NCBI GenBank assembly: GCA_029721515.1
Contig: CM056554.1
Coordinates: 23,041,988 to 23,105,987 of the forward strand
DNA length: 64,000 bases
DNA from: Synanceia verrucosa
Taxonomy: Eukaryota; Chordata; Actinopteri; Perciformes; Synanceiidae
Direction of reading: 5' to 3'
Part shown: positions 1 to 10,294 of the stretch, piece by piece
Numbering within the stretch: position 1 is the first letter of the stretch
How the letters are laid out: every line of letters starts with the position of its first letter
Notes under the pieces: model-generated
The model's input: only the letters and a program-made list of their open reading frames with translations
What the model was told of the DNA's origin: nothing
The model's database searches: none
Translations under genes and position numbers: made by a program

Positions 1-659
1 TTCCGGTCACTCTCAAAGTAAGCCTTCAGAATAAAAGCCTATAAGGGATTACGCCGCAGAGGGACGGAGGACAACGCAATGGAAATTAAAAACACATCAG
101 AAAAAATACTATATCGGAATATATATCGTTATCGGGATATAAACTTGGCTATACAGGGATACAGAATTTTATCCATATCGCACAGACCTAATTGGCAGTG
201 GGGGACAATGTTGCCGGTGGTGAGCCCAATCTGTTTAATCAGCTGGCTGCAGATGTAAACAAAGGCCCAGTTGTGCTGAGTCTGGCTCACTGCCAAAAAA
301 TTAGCACTCTGACATGAAAAACATAACAAAGTTGTTTTTAGGGTTTTACGACACTGTTTATGGCAAACACTATGATGGTCACGGTGACAGTCCAGTATGG
401 CTGATGCTGAAGCCAGTGTTTCACAACACTTGGTGGAGTTTTCTGAGCCTACGCCACCAAGACAGTCCACTGCCTCAGAGCCAGCCCGGTGCTCTTTAAC
501 TAAGCAAAAGTATGTTTTATCCAAATATATGATTAATCGCTGGAATATTCGTTAGAATACTCGATTAACAAAATATTCACTGTCACTGAATCAAATACTG
601 ATTATATTTTGTTTTGTGGGGAATTAATTATTCCCCACAAAACCGTAAAGAAGTACCGT
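1..659. other. AT-rich stretch without a recognisable gene
   Basis: No coding region is supported here. The open frames are short and match no family I recognise. Around 528-585 there are repeated ATTCG/ATCGATTAA-type words, such as AATCGCTGGAATATTCG, that resemble the ends of fish hAT elements. I could not find a partner end or a target duplication. The words CAGAATAAAAGC near the left edge recur near 22768, so some of this is probably interspersed repeat. Confidence 0.4.
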
Positions 660-837
660 AACAACAAATCTTTCATTACAAGGGGAATAAGGGACTGCAT
701 AAAAAAAGGAAGAAAAGGGCTTTTAAATCCAGAGACATGACTGAAGTTAAAGCGGCACAAAGGGACCTTAACAGGCAGCTAAGAACAGCACGGCTGCAGA
801 ACAGGAACTGTTCAGTTCCAACACAAAAAAGCTGTGG
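660..837 (+). mobile_element. LINE ORF2 fragment (linker before the reverse transcriptase)
   Basis: Translation of the plus strand gives GIRDCIKK followed by MTEVKAAQRDLNRQLRTARL. This resembles the basic linker between endonuclease and reverse transcriptase in fish LINEs. It is too short to place in a clade. It abuts the L1-like fragment starting at 838, so the two may be separate insertions or one diverged element. Confidence 0.4.
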
Positions 838-1118
838 GTGGGTACCATAAAAAGGATCTATGACACTTTAACCAACATAGATCCGCAGCCCACCACCCAT
901 ATTAGGACTCTCTGGGAGGAAGAGCTAGGCACAGCTCTCTCTAATAATCTGTGGGAGTCAATCCGAGAGCAGTTACACTCTGCTTCCCCATGTAGTAGAC
1001 ATGGCCTCATACAATTTAAAATTGTTCATCGTGTTCACTTAACCAAGGCCAAACTGGCCAAGATTTACCCCGGTACCCTACATGCAACTGGTGCAAACTT
1101 GCACTGGCAACTTTAATG
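838..1118 (+). pseudogene. L1/Tx1-type LINE, C-terminal ORF2 fragment
   Basis: The 92-residue open frame contains WEEELG, then HGLIQFKIVHRVHLTKAKLA and KIYPG. That is the conserved block C-terminal to the reverse transcriptase in fish L1/Tx1 LINEs, just before the terminal cysteine-rich region. The frame is cut by a hAT insertion at 1119. Past the insertion the expected continuation appears from 2053 as MHMFSAHF, then in another frame FWLAIFNSLS, so the same LINE resumes after a frameshift. It is a dead fragment: endonuclease and catalytic RT motifs are absent. Confidence 0.7.
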
Positions 1119-1462
1119 TAGAGATGCACCGATCCGATACCAGGATCGGATATTGGCTCCGATATTAACTAATTAGCTGGATCGGACATCTGATGAACGA
1201 GCTACCCTTTGTGATCATGGCAAACCCTCTCACACTACTGCAATCCCGCCGATCGCTCCTTGTCCTCTGGCATAAAATGTGCACAAATTGGTGACACAGT
1301 GTCCTTTTGTAACATGATTTTTTGTTGAATAAAATCAAGTCAACAGAGCAGCGTAAACAACTGTGGACAGTACTACATAAGAGGGATGTGTCTGCTATAA
1401 GCACTTAATGTTGAAATTGAACACCTGTTCATGCAGTGCTTCTGTCTTTTATGACTGAGTAT

Positions 1463-1493
<31 letters not shown>

Positions 1494-2052
1494 TCAATTT
1501 AATCATGAGAAGTACTGAAACCTCAATTAATAATAAGAAGAAGAAGAAGAAAAAGAAGAAAGCAAAACAACCCCCTGCACTCTTAAAATTAATGGACTGG
1601 CCCGCTGCTGAGCTGGAGTGTGAAAAATTTTGTTTCTCCGTCTAGCTTTAACAGCAGCATGTTACTAAATATTACTGTTTGCATTTATATCAAACACCAT
1701 ATGCAGTCTTGATTTTTGAAAGAGAGAAATGCTGAAGAAATGCGCTAACGCAGAGCACACACTGCAGATAGTGATAAGCAAACACACAGCAACGTGCTAT
1801 ATTTTATATTACATTTTAAGATATCTGTTTGAAGTGCACTTTACATGGAAGTGTTATTTCTTTTTGCTGCTAAAGTACACTTTGTTATTTGTTCATAAAT
1901 AAATTAAGTACATTTATGCCTGATGCCTTCGCTCACACGGCAAGTTATGTGATTCATTCATCAGTAGTATCGGATCTGTATCGGGTATCGACTGATACGC
2001 TCAGCCCAGGTATCGGGATTAGATTGGAAAAAACTGGATTGGTGTATCTCTA
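1119..2052. mobile_element. Non-autonomous hAT element (934-bp MITE)
   Basis: The left end reads TAGAGATGCACCGATCC and the right end, on the opposite strand, TAGAGATACACCAATCC. These are imperfect terminal inverted repeats beginning TAGAGAT. The 8 bases on each side are identical (CTTTAATG at 1111-1118 and 2053-2060), which is the target duplication length of hAT elements. Subterminal GATCGGAT/GATACC words occur at both ends. There is no transposase frame; the interior holds a GT microsatellite and an AAG-rich tract. It interrupts an L1-like LINE fragment. Confidence 0.9.
1463..1490. repeat. (GT)n microsatellite inside the hAT MITE
   Basis: About 12 uninterrupted GT units followed by a short TA run. 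An AAG-rich tract follows near 1528-1560. Confidence 0.95.
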
Positions 2053-2120
2053 CTTTAATGCATATGTTCTCAGCACATTTTGGCTCGCAATATTCAACTC
2101 CCTGAGTGTAGTCTCTAATA
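2053..2120 (+). mobile_element. Resumed part of the L1/Tx1 LINE fragment
   Basis: Directly after the hAT target duplication the plus strand encodes LMHMFSAHF and, one frame over, FWLAIFNSLS. This matches the HMFW...FW..IF segment that follows KIYPG in fish L1/Tx1 LINEs. It shows that the hAT landed in a pre-existing LINE copy. Confidence 0.55.
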
Positions 2121-3394
2121 TAGTTACGCTGATGTCTTTTTTATATCTTTGCATAAATATAATGGAGGGATATAGGGTTAGGGTTAGTTACTTTACAAAA
2201 TATTTGTGGGGTAGGGACCATGTTTTTCCATATCAAGATTGTGAATATGTTATTCCAATATGACACAACATTGGGAGCACTGACGCTTTCTTTTTGAAAC
2301 AGTGCACGAATAGTACGGTTGCTGTGTTTTGCTAAAAGGCAAATTCGACCAACGTCTGTCTGTGCAGGCTCCAGATGTGAGGGGGTCACACCTAGGTAAT
2401 GTCACATTTTTGAACAATGTAAGGGTATTGCATCAAACACTACTGCATATTCTTTTGGAGGAATAGGAAGTGTATATTTATTTAAAAATTCTGAGTATTC
2501 TGAGTATGATAATAGTGTGCCGTTAGGTTTGAAAAGTGAGAGGCACCTGGCTGCAGACCTCCACTGTGAGGTCGCTTCCGGTGCAGGCTCCACTGTTAGG
2601 GCGGGAAGTGAGGTTTTTTTTTGGGTTTTTTTTTGGGTGGTGAGGTAGGGAGGATATTTTGTGAGAGACATTTTCACCGACTTTTAATTCGGGAGAGATC
2701 TGCAACTGAGCATGTAGCTAGTGAGTTGCTGATTTTTATTATCCACAGCCTAAAATGTTTGTTTTTTTGTGTTTTTCGTAGGTGCCGTAAAATAGTAGCG
2801 TTATAGAAGTCAATCATGATACAAATTACCGAATGTTACATGTCGGTTGTCGTTTTAGATGACGAGTTAACTTTCACCAACAGCGGTTAGCATAAATACC
2901 TAAGGATTCTAAACTTCTTTTAGTGTTTAACGTAAAGTAACTGTTCACATTTGTTAGTATGTAACGTCACAAAACATTTCTGTGAACTCTCTTTGCATTA
3001 GGTGGACATAATCACAAAGTTATACGTGTTTTTCTGAACTCACGAACTACATGGCACATTTTTACTTTTTAATTTTTCCACCTCTGTTGTACACTACATT
3101 AACGTTACCAAAAGGAATAGTACCTGCTGTGCACCATCAGTACTTTTATTTTTGATGCCTGAGTATATTTTGCTTCTAACATAACATAATAAATTACTTT
3201 AGTGTCTTGTTTATCCACTTTCACTTAAGTAAGTACGTTCACAGTCATTATTACTACTATTACATAAAGTAAGGCCTCATTTACACTACCTGGTGCAATT
3301 GGCCATTTTAACTGTAAGCAACAAAAATCTAAGTTTGCAGGTTGTATACATTAATTTGAATCGAAGTTTATGTACTGTACAGTGATTCAAACAC
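2121..3394. other. No gene recognised; one arm of a distant inverted repeat
   Basis: A short GGGTTAGGGTTAG run lies near 2175. Bases 2546-2571 are the exact reverse complement of 7815-7840, with weaker similarity continuing inward from 2572. The rest is AT-rich and shows no domain, RNA gene or intact repeat that I recognise. Confidence 0.4.
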
Positions 3395-3658
3395 ATGATA
3401 CATTTTATGTGCTTTTTGTACATGGGGGAGGAGGAACAGGCAGAGGCTGCTCTACAACATGGGAGGATGTGGACAGAAGACGTGGATGTGAATGAAAAGG
3501 AAGAAATCCTGGAGCCCTTCAAATTCACATTTTACACCACTGAGGAGGACATGTGGAACTTCTGCAAAGAAATAATGGACCACAGAAAATATTTGGCTTA
3601 TTGTGAATGTCACACAGATGACAGTGTCTTCGTGAATAAAGGGTTACAGAACATTTGA
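3395..3658 (+). CDS. Hypothetical short ORF, possibly an exon or chance frame
   Basis: An 87-residue open frame with an acidic middle (EEEQAEAALQHG, DVDVNEKEEILEP) and a C-terminal part containing CKEIMDHRKY and YCECHTDDS. I recognise no family. Composition is more protein-like than in the surrounding AT-rich DNA and the acidic segment is not low complexity. It lies between the short inverted repeats at 2546 and 7815 that also enclose the P-element relic, so it could be transposon-derived. There is no clear promoter or splice context. Confidence 0.2.
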   Translation: MIHFMCFLYMGEEEQAEAALQHGRMWTEDVDVNEKEEILEPFKFTFYTTEEDMWNFCKEIMDHRKYLAYCECHTDDSVFVNKGLQNI

Positions 3659-4662
3659 TCATGTTGTGACTCGGTGTGTTTTATGTTCTCATTGATCACT
3701 TAATAATTTTACTTGAATTATGCTGTAGATAACAAGCGTTTGGGTAGTATTTAGTGGTGCTTGGGTGTTCCAGCAGCACAACAGCATAATTGGCATGGAC
3801 ATAATAAAAACACAGAATAATAAAACAGAAACTAATTGAAAAAAAATATATCGAAAAGAGCAGTGCAATAAAGTCAAAATTAATGATAGTGGAAAGGCAG
3901 CAAAGTACTCTGTATAGTACACAAAATGTAGCCTATAGGCCTATGTCATCTTATGAGATGTTATTAATGAGTCATAACTCAGCTTTATAGTACGCTACAA
4001 ATAGACAATTGAGCCCAGAGTCTTTGTCTTGAAAAAGACAGAGGGTAATGCTTCAATTGTCTAAATAAAAAGCCTATTTTTTTATTCTTTGAATTAATAC
4101 AGGTTATGAATATTTTTTGTGCTAGATTTGGACAGAATAAATCAAAATGCCCACATTGGGGTTCATGCAAAACATAAAAAGAGATTAACATACAAATATA
4201 AACAATATAGACAAGGAATTGATAGATTTTATGTCATATTATTTACTAATTAATGTGTTTTTGAGGAAAACGATTCAACCGGAAGTGCATTCGCAACATT
4301 TATTTTGAAATGTATTCCCTGCATTTCCCGTTCTGACAGTGGAGGTCATAGACATACACACATAGACGCTGCATCGATTGTGGAGGGACGTGCTTAAAGC
4401 GCCACCATCTTGGAACAGGGCTAGCAGAGGCAGCGGTACAACAACATACCAAGGAAAGAGGTACTACTCAATCTCAAAGTAAAATTATTAGCTGAATTTT
4501 GGACAGATTTCAAAATGTACGGATTTGTTAAAAACGTCACAGATGTAGCTATGATACCGGTATCTTGGATATTTTAAAAATGCTAGTTTTACTACCCATA
4601 TACAAACTCTACTTAATGTTATCAGCAGACAAGCTTCTGACAGAAGATTTGCTAGCGAAAAG
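3659..4662. other. No gene; probable 5' flank of the THAP exon
   Basis: Mostly AT-rich with no usable frame. From about 4270 it becomes richer in CCGGAAGT and GCCACCATCTTGG-type words, as in promoter or 5'-untranslated sequence, and leads into the THAP exon at 4663. No TATA box is obvious. Confidence 0.35.
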
Positions 4663-4742
4663 ATGCCGGACTTCTGTGCCGCTTATGGATGCTCTAATGA
4701 GCGGAGCATAAAAACCAGATCTCGTGGTATCACTTTTCAAAG
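4663..4742 (+). pseudogene. THAP domain first exon of a P-element/THAP9-like relic
   Basis: The exon starts MPDFCAAYGCSNERS and continues KTRSRGITFQ. This is the N-terminal half of a THAP C2CH DNA-binding domain: an MP start, C-A-A-Y-G-C-S-N with the first two zinc cysteines, then the (G)ITFH-like block in which the usual histidine is Q here. It ends at a consensus splice donor AG/GTAAGA after two bases of a codon. The second half of the domain is not seen downstream. A P-element transposase fragment follows about 0.5 kb later on the same strand. Teleost P elements and THAP9 carry exactly this domain order. Confidence 0.75.
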
Positions 4743-5249
4743 GTAAGATGTAAGTAAGGTATAATCCATAGTGTGAGCAGGTTGTTATATTGAAATAAAC
4801 CCTGACAGGACGGACAGAACCCCTCAGCTTCGAGTATCCATGATATAAACAGTTACAAAAAACAGACCTAGACTGCAGTGAATGATTAGAACACATTCAG
4901 TTAGATTATTAGTTAGAATACAGCGTCTAATAAAGCTAATAAATTGATTATTATTATCTCCATGTTGCCTGATTGTTAAATACATTGTCTGGGACCGAGA
5001 TGGACTAGTATGTGGTATTTATTCATAATGTGCTCAAAAATGTAAATAAAATAAGGATAGCATGTAGGTGCAGACTTACCGACATTCAAGTTGGTTGTTG
5101 TATGTTTTGTGACAATGAAAATTACCAATTTAAAAGCTCACATTACACACTGTGTCTGATACATTTTGAGCTTTTAGATATGCTATTTTCTGTTTATTTT
5201 GATTTTTTCTGAAGGGGTATGGGTGGTCAAATTACTATTTTTTTTTTCC

Positions 5250-5420
5250 AAAGGTGGCTGACCTCAGTGGATGCAAAGCCTGGCCTGAATAGGATGATGC
5301 TGGACATGCTGGGAAGAAGATGCAAGGAAGACCAGACAAAATATGGATTGCTGACATTGATTTTGGATGGCCATAAAAAAAACAAAAAAAAAAACAGCGC
5401 AGTACAATCTCCAAACTCAA
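5250..5420 (+). pseudogene. P-element (THAP9-like) transposase fragment
   Basis: A pyrimidine-rich tract ending CCAAAG precedes coding sequence for RWLTSVDAKPGLN, MMLDMLGRRCKED and LLTLILDG. This resembles the catalytic-domain entry of THAP9/P-element transposases, where an LxxDAM(A/S)I(K/R)K motif holds the first acidic residue. Here the frame reads LDGHKK, but the next frame at the same place reads MAIKK. The ancestral motif therefore looks split by a small deletion. The acceptor phase would join in frame with the THAP exon at 4742, but most of the protein is missing. The relic cannot be functional. Confidence 0.65.
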
Positions 5421-5492
5421 ACAATGTCAGGATTTGTGGATATGGGGGATATTAATAATAATAATATAACAATAATATAATACAATGAAATA
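5421..5492. other. Short AT-rich spacer
   Basis: AAT-rich sequence between the P-element relic and the Tc1-type MITE; nothing recognised. Confidence 0.4.
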
Positions 5493-5860
5493 TACACTCA
5501 ACAAAAATATAAATGCATCACTTTTGTTTTTGCTCCCATTTTTTATGAGATGAACTCAAAGATCTAAAACGTTTTCCACATACACAATATCACCATTTCT
5601 CTCAAATATTGTTCACAAACCAGTCTAAATCTGTGATAGTGAGCACTTCTCCTTTGCTGAGATAATCCATCCCACCTCACAGGTGTGCCATATCAAGATG
5701 CTGATTAGACACCATGATTAGTGCACAGGTGTGCCTTAGACTGCCCACAATAAAAGGCCACTCTGAAAGGTGTGTATGTGGAAAACGTTTTAGATCTTTG
5801 AGTTCATCTCATAAAAAATGGGAGCAAAAACAAGTGTTGCGTTTATATTTTTGTTGAGTA
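5493..5860. mobile_element. Tc1/mariner-type MITE with long inverted repeats
   Basis: The ends are long, nearly perfect inverted repeats: the left starts ACTCAACAAAAATATAAA and the right ends in its complement. They run about 90 bp inward through GGGAGCAAAAAC and AGATCTAAAACG blocks. The unit is about 370 bp and its centre encodes nothing. It sits at TA-rich ends, as expected for Tc1-type insertion. The family is common in fish. Confidence 0.85.
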
Positions 5861-5904
5861 AAATAACATAATGGTAATGGTAAGAATAGTAATATAATTA
5901 TTAT

Positions 5905-5905
5905 T

Positions 5906-5942
<37 letters not shown>
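5905..5942. repeat. (AT)n microsatellite
   Basis: About 17 AT units directly before the Tc1 element, providing its TA target. Confidence 0.95.
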
Positions 5943-5944
<2 letters not shown>

Positions 5945-7552
5945 CAGTCATGGAAAAAATTATTAGACCACCCTTGTTTTCTTCAATTTCTTGTTAATTT
6001 TAATGCCTGGCTCAACTAAAGGTATATTTGTTTGGACAATTATAATGATAACAACAAAAATAGCTCATGAGAGTTTAATTTAAGAACTAAGGATTATTCA
6101 TTTTCCATGGTTTTCTTGATAATAACCAAAATTACTTAAATTCTTACATCAATAGCTATGGCATTGTACCGCCAAAAACACTACTTTTAAGCATTCCATG
6201 TTTTCTTTTCTGTTTGCTTTAAACACATGATACACACAAGAGTTAATACTTGATTGCATAACCATTGTTTTTGATGACTGCAGCCATGCGTCTTGGCATG
6301 CTCTCCACCAGCTTCTGACATTGTTCTGCTGTCACAGCAGCCCATTCCTGTTGGATAAATTCAAACAAATTTTCTTTGTTTTTGGGCTTGTGGTTCTCCA
6401 TTTTGAGTTTGATGATTTTCCACAGGTTTTCAATTGGATTAAGATCTGGTGATTGAGCAGGCCAAGGCATGGTGCGAATGTTGTGGTTCTCCATCCAGGC
6501 TTTAACTGACCTTGCCGTGTGGCAAGGGGCATTGTCTTGTTGGAAAATCCAGTCATTCGAGGCAGGAAAGAGTTTTCCAGCTGATGGAAGAAGACTGTTT
6601 TCAAGGGTAGTCCTGTACTTGACCTGGTTCATTCGGCCTTCACACAATTGCATTTGCCCTGTTCCACTCAGACTGAAACAACCCCAGATCATGACTGATC
6701 CACCCCCATGTTTTACTGTAGGGGCAAGACAGTCTGGGTTGTAAGCTTCTCCAGGCTTCCTCCTAACCAGTAAGTTGGCTGGAGTGGGCATCAATTCAAA
6801 ATTGGATTCATCACTGAAGAGAACCTTAGCCCAATCATCAACAGTCCAATCCTTGTGGTCTCGAGCAAAGAGTAACCGGGCCTTCCTCTGCCTTTCATTG
6901 ATGAAGGGCTTCTTGCGTGCTCTGTGTGACTTCAAACCAGCTTCAACAAGTCGGTTTCGAACTGTCCTTGCCGAGCCAGTCACATTTCTCGACAGTGCCC
7001 ACTCATTTTTAAGGTCCCTGGAGGTCTGACGACGATTCCTGACACAGGAACGGATGAGTGCACGGTCATCTCGTGGGGTAGAAAGACGTTTCCTGCCACG
7101 GCCAGGTAGCAATTTGGTAGTGCCATGTTCAGCTTGTTTTTTTTTGTTGGAATGAACGGCTGTCTTGGAGATCTTCAGTTTTTTCGCTACCTGTCTCCCA
7201 CTCATGCCAATTCCCAGCAGTGCCAAGATGGCTGCCTTTGTTGCTTCACATAATTCTTTTGTTTTAGGCATTATGTGAGAGCTGACAACTTCTGAGTTGT
7301 GCTACGGCTTGAATGTAAGCAGGAAACCACTCTAGGCCTTTGCATGTGCAGTGCTGCTTGTGACATGAAATGGCCTCTTATATACCCTGGGAATCAATTA
7401 AGCTTAAGAATGTCAAATAGGACATAAAGTATTATGTGACCAGCTGCATTTTTTGTTGTGTTCATTGTATTATACGTTTAGTGGTACCAGATATTAGAAT
7501 GAAAAAGAAATTGAAGAAAACAAGGGTGGTCTAATAATTTTTTCCATGAGTG
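5945..7552 (-). mobile_element. Complete Tc1-like transposon (1608 bp)
   Basis: Terminal inverted repeats start CAGTCATGGAAAAAATTATT on the left and CACTCATGGAAAAAATTATT on the right. They match for about 46 bp with one visible difference. TA dinucleotides flank both ends (5943-5944 and 7553-7554), the Tc1/mariner target duplication. The interior holds one uninterrupted transposase frame on the minus strand. Near-identical ends and an open frame suggest a young, possibly still mobile copy. Confidence 0.95.
6243..7271 (-). CDS. Tc1-like transposase, DD34E, apparently intact
   Basis: This 342-residue protein is the usual length for a Tc1 transposase, which binds the element's inverted repeats and moves it by cut-and-paste. 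Residues 1-110 form the paired-type DNA-binding region: a first helix-turn-helix around GMSGRQVAKKLKISKTAVH (23-40), a basic GRGRKR hinge (57-62) and a second HTH ending in ARTVRNRLVEAGL. The catalytic core shows D154 in LFSDESNF, D246 in FQQDNAPCHT and E281 in SPDLNPIENLW. The last pair is separated by 34 residues. KHGGGSVMIWGCF is also present. The start is the first ATG after the right inverted repeat. No stop or frameshift is seen, unlike the other Tc1 copies in the window. Confidence 0.93.
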   Translation of the reverse strand: MPKTKELCEATKAAILALLGIGMSGRQVAKKLKISKTAVHSNKKKQAEHGTTKLLPGRGRKRLSTPRDDRALIRSCVRNRRQTSRDLKNEWALSRNVTGSARTVRNRLVEAGLKSHRARKKPFINERQRKARLLFARDHKDWTVDDWAKVLFSDESNFELMPTPANLLVRRKPGEAYNPDCLAPTVKHGGGSVMIWGCFSLSGTGQMQLCEGRMNQVKYRTTLENSLLPSAGKLFPASNDWIFQQDNAPCHTARSVKAWMENHNIRTMPWPAQSPDLNPIENLWKIIKLKMENHKPKNKENLFEFIQQEWAAVTAEQCQKLVESMPRRMAAVIKNNGYAIKY

Positions 7553-7554
7553 TA

Positions 7555-8323
7555 TATATATAGATATATATATATATGTTAAAAATTACATACCCCTCAA
7601 GCAATGCTTTAAATAAAGACCTGAACACACCTGAAGGTTTTCTGGGCTTATTTCATTCATTCTGTCATGTCTGACGTTTTACAAATAAACCTTGTGAAAG
7701 TAGCTTGACAACTGAGCAAACTATTATCACTTTTATTGTACAAAAACACTATTCCTCCCTAGATGTGATCATATGTATACGGTGGCCTGAGAGTGAAGCC
7801 TATGGCAGAAGCATCCTCACAGTGGAGGTCTGCAGCCAGGATCTCTTGAATCCCGACTTCCGATACAACATGAATGCAGCATAAATGTCGGTTTGTTAAA
7901 TATGTTATTGCACTGAAATGAAAACAAGAAACAATCAAAGTGGGAAATAATAATTAAAACGCGATCGTAAATTATTATAAATACTATAGCCAAAGTTTAA
8001 TATATTAAAAATGAAATACCAACGTATATACACCCCGCGCGCACCGGTGAGTCTCTCACTCGCTCTCCTCTCATCTGCTCCTCAGTGTGTTAAGATAATG
8101 AGGACTGGGATGTGTATGTCTTTGTTTTCATGTAGCTTCACTCAGCATTTGCCGTTAGCTCAGAGAAACACATCAACGCCATGATGAGAGCTTATCCACC
8201 GCGACTGACTGACTGATTCTACCGACTCAGTTCAGTTCGTTCACTCAAAAAAATTTCCTTCTTTTGAACGAATCGTTCACGAACGACACAACACTACAGT
8301 GTGACTATTTCTCGTGTCTTTTC
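7555..8323. other. No gene; possible hAT end
   Basis: A second TA-rich run lies at 7553-7578. Bases 7815-7840 pair with 2546-2571 as an exact inverted repeat. Around 8264-8300 the sequence GAACGAATCGTTCACGAACG followed by ACACAACACTA resembles one terminus of a fish hAT element. No partner or target duplication was found. No coding sequence is supported. Confidence 0.35.
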
Positions 8324-8470
8324 TTTTGTTATGACGCCATTAAAGTCCTGAACACTGACCTGAACCTCGGTGCTCTCAGAGGAACAGCCTGCTGCTGGAC
8401 TCCCGGGGACCTTGTCGCTCTGCTGGTCCTCTTCCATCCCGCTCTTGTAGTGGTTCTGGTTTCTGGTCCT
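8324..8470 (+). repeat. Left arm of a distant inverted repeat
   Basis: This stretch, starting GTTATGACGCCATTAAAGTC, aligns to the reverse complement of 19120-19262 at what looks like about 90% identity with small indels. No domain is visible on either strand. The two copies flank the broken I-clade LINE. Confidence 0.75.
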
Positions 8471-8577
8471 GGTCTGTGGTCTCTGGTCCTGGTCTCTGGT
8501 CCCTTGTTCCCCGTCTTTGTTATCCGTCAGGTCTCCTCTCTGACTGCTGTCCTTCGTGTTCTCGCGATCTTGCAGCG

Positions 8578-9060
8578 AGTTGCTTCTTCTTCTTGTGGTA
8601 TTTTATTGGTGGTTGGCAAACAACATATTGGTGCATTACCGCCACCAACTGGAATGGAGTGTGAATCAGAACGACTACTATACCCCCATCCCCCAAAAAA
8701 TGAAAACCCACAATGAATTATTTTCTATCAAGCAGCCTGAAATATGAATATATAACTCTTCCGCCCTGAGCTCTGATGTCGAATGACTCCTGAATGTTCC
8801 TGAGATGTGAAATTAAACTCTGTCTTTCTGTCTCGTATTTCTGACACTTAAGTATTACATGTTCTATTGTCTCTTCTTGGCCACAGTAGTCACAATTCCC
8901 TGTATGGTGTTTTCTCATTATGAATAGTGTACTGTTAAGTGTGGTATGTCCAAACCTGAGCATTGATATTATTGTTTCTTCTCTTCTGTTTCTTCCTGCT
9001 CTTCTCATTTGTCCCACTTTTTACCTTATAAAACCATCGTCCATCCTCTCCTCTCTTCCT
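8578..9060 (-). mobile_element. I/Nimb-like LINE, 3' end fragment
   Basis: On the minus strand a 99-residue frame reads RFGHTTLNSTLF, then CDYCGQEETIEHVILKC. This is the Gly-His-Thr plus C-x2-C...H...C motif that ends ORF2 of I-clade LINEs after RNase H. The same block is seen near 17380-17480 in the large LINE. It is followed by a 3' untranslated part containing a TTATTGGTGGTTGGCAA motif and an AAG-type simple tail (TTCTTCTTCTTC on the plus strand, about 8583). The copy is 5'-truncated and noncoding. Confidence 0.7.
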
Positions 9061-10294
9061 CCCATTGTTTTTGCCATCTTTTACATGGCATGCTCTGTTT
9101 CACGGGCAGCATATCTATGGTCTTGTGCTACGACCAACAGTGCAGTGCAGGTTTTAGTTTAGTGTCGGGTAAGTAAACCGGCGTTTCCAACTTGCTTCTC
9201 TGTGAAAAATGAATCACAAAACGTGGAAATGCATTTTGTCCTGTGGGTACAAGCAGGTAGTGCTTTATGTCCCTCTCGGTAGTTCATAGTTATTTGATCG
9301 ACCGGAAAGACATGGAAGCCTCTGTATGAGCGAACCGTTCTATGTAAAGACAGATAACTGATTCTTCACCCAGGAGGATAAGTCAGATTGTTGACATATA
9401 TTATTTTACACCAACGAGGATCTATTTATGAATGAAGACGTTGATTTGAGGTAGTAAAATACTTTAAAAAATTACACAGTGTCCCTTTAATAGGTAGAGT
9501 TGAATAAAATGTTAAGAGACATTCTTTTATTAAGTGTACTCAGGTGTAATGTAATATGTTTTGTGCTGCTGGTTACTGAGGTGCATTGTTTTGTTTTCAC
9601 CACAGTGAGGCGCAAGTCTGCAGGTCAGGAGCTCATACTGTGAAGTTGTATCTTGTTTAGGTCATGCCCAGCTTTTCCCTGGAGAAGGAAAGTTCATTCC
9701 TCCATGACAGGAGAAGGATGCAGGACTGTGTTTAGTCTCCAATAAATATGCCGAAAATGGCTGAAGAAGATGATTGCCTTCGTCTGGTTATTCCCCGAGT
9801 TCAGTGCTGATGAAGCTGCAAACAACTTCAATCAGAAAAACCTTTTTCAATCAAAGAATTTTTTTTTTTGTTGTTGTTTTTCTTTGATTGAAAAGGTTTA
9901 TTTTGTTTGAAGCAACTTTTTTGATTGAAGTAATATTGTTTTGTGTTTGGGCCACATTATGGATAGGACATTTGTGTCTTTATAATCAAAAAATAAGTTG
10001 CTTCACACAAAATGAAAATAAAAAAAAATCACATAAATATAATCATATAAAAAGGTTTTTGAATGCAAAAAAAATATTTGAGACTCAAAAAATTACATTT
10101 GAACACCTTTTTTGGATTGAAAATGTTTCCTTTAATTATTAGTAAGGAACTGAAAAATACAGTTTTAATATAAAACAGACAGAAAATGTTGTGAATCCAT
10201 ATATTTTAACATAAAACAGTCACCCACATTTTTAAAATACTATTATAAAGACATTAACTAACTGGACTGACAGACTGACTACGGTGTGAATTTT
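9061..10294. other. No gene; imperfect inverted-repeat motif at 9840-9950
   Basis: No coding sequence is supported. Around 9840-9950 repeated TTTGATTGAA and TTGAAGCAACTT words occur, with a local fold-back (CAATCAAAGAA near 9849 against TTCTTTGATTG near 9880). Similar sequence occurs inverted at 18780-18850. AATAAA at about 9741 is isolated. Confidence 0.35.

Noticed and set aside
129..524. 131-residue minus-strand frame at the left edge
   Set aside because: No motif or family recognised, and it lies in AT-rich repeat-like DNA; I do not call it a gene.
2160..2190. Interstitial telomere repeat (GGGTTAGGGTTAG)
   Set aside because: Only two units, too short to claim a telomeric relic.
8264..8716. 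150-residue plus frame
   Set aside because: It spans a repeat arm with GGTCTCTGGTCCTGGTCT redundancy and the 3' tail of a LINE; low-complexity VLVSGPGLW repeats only.
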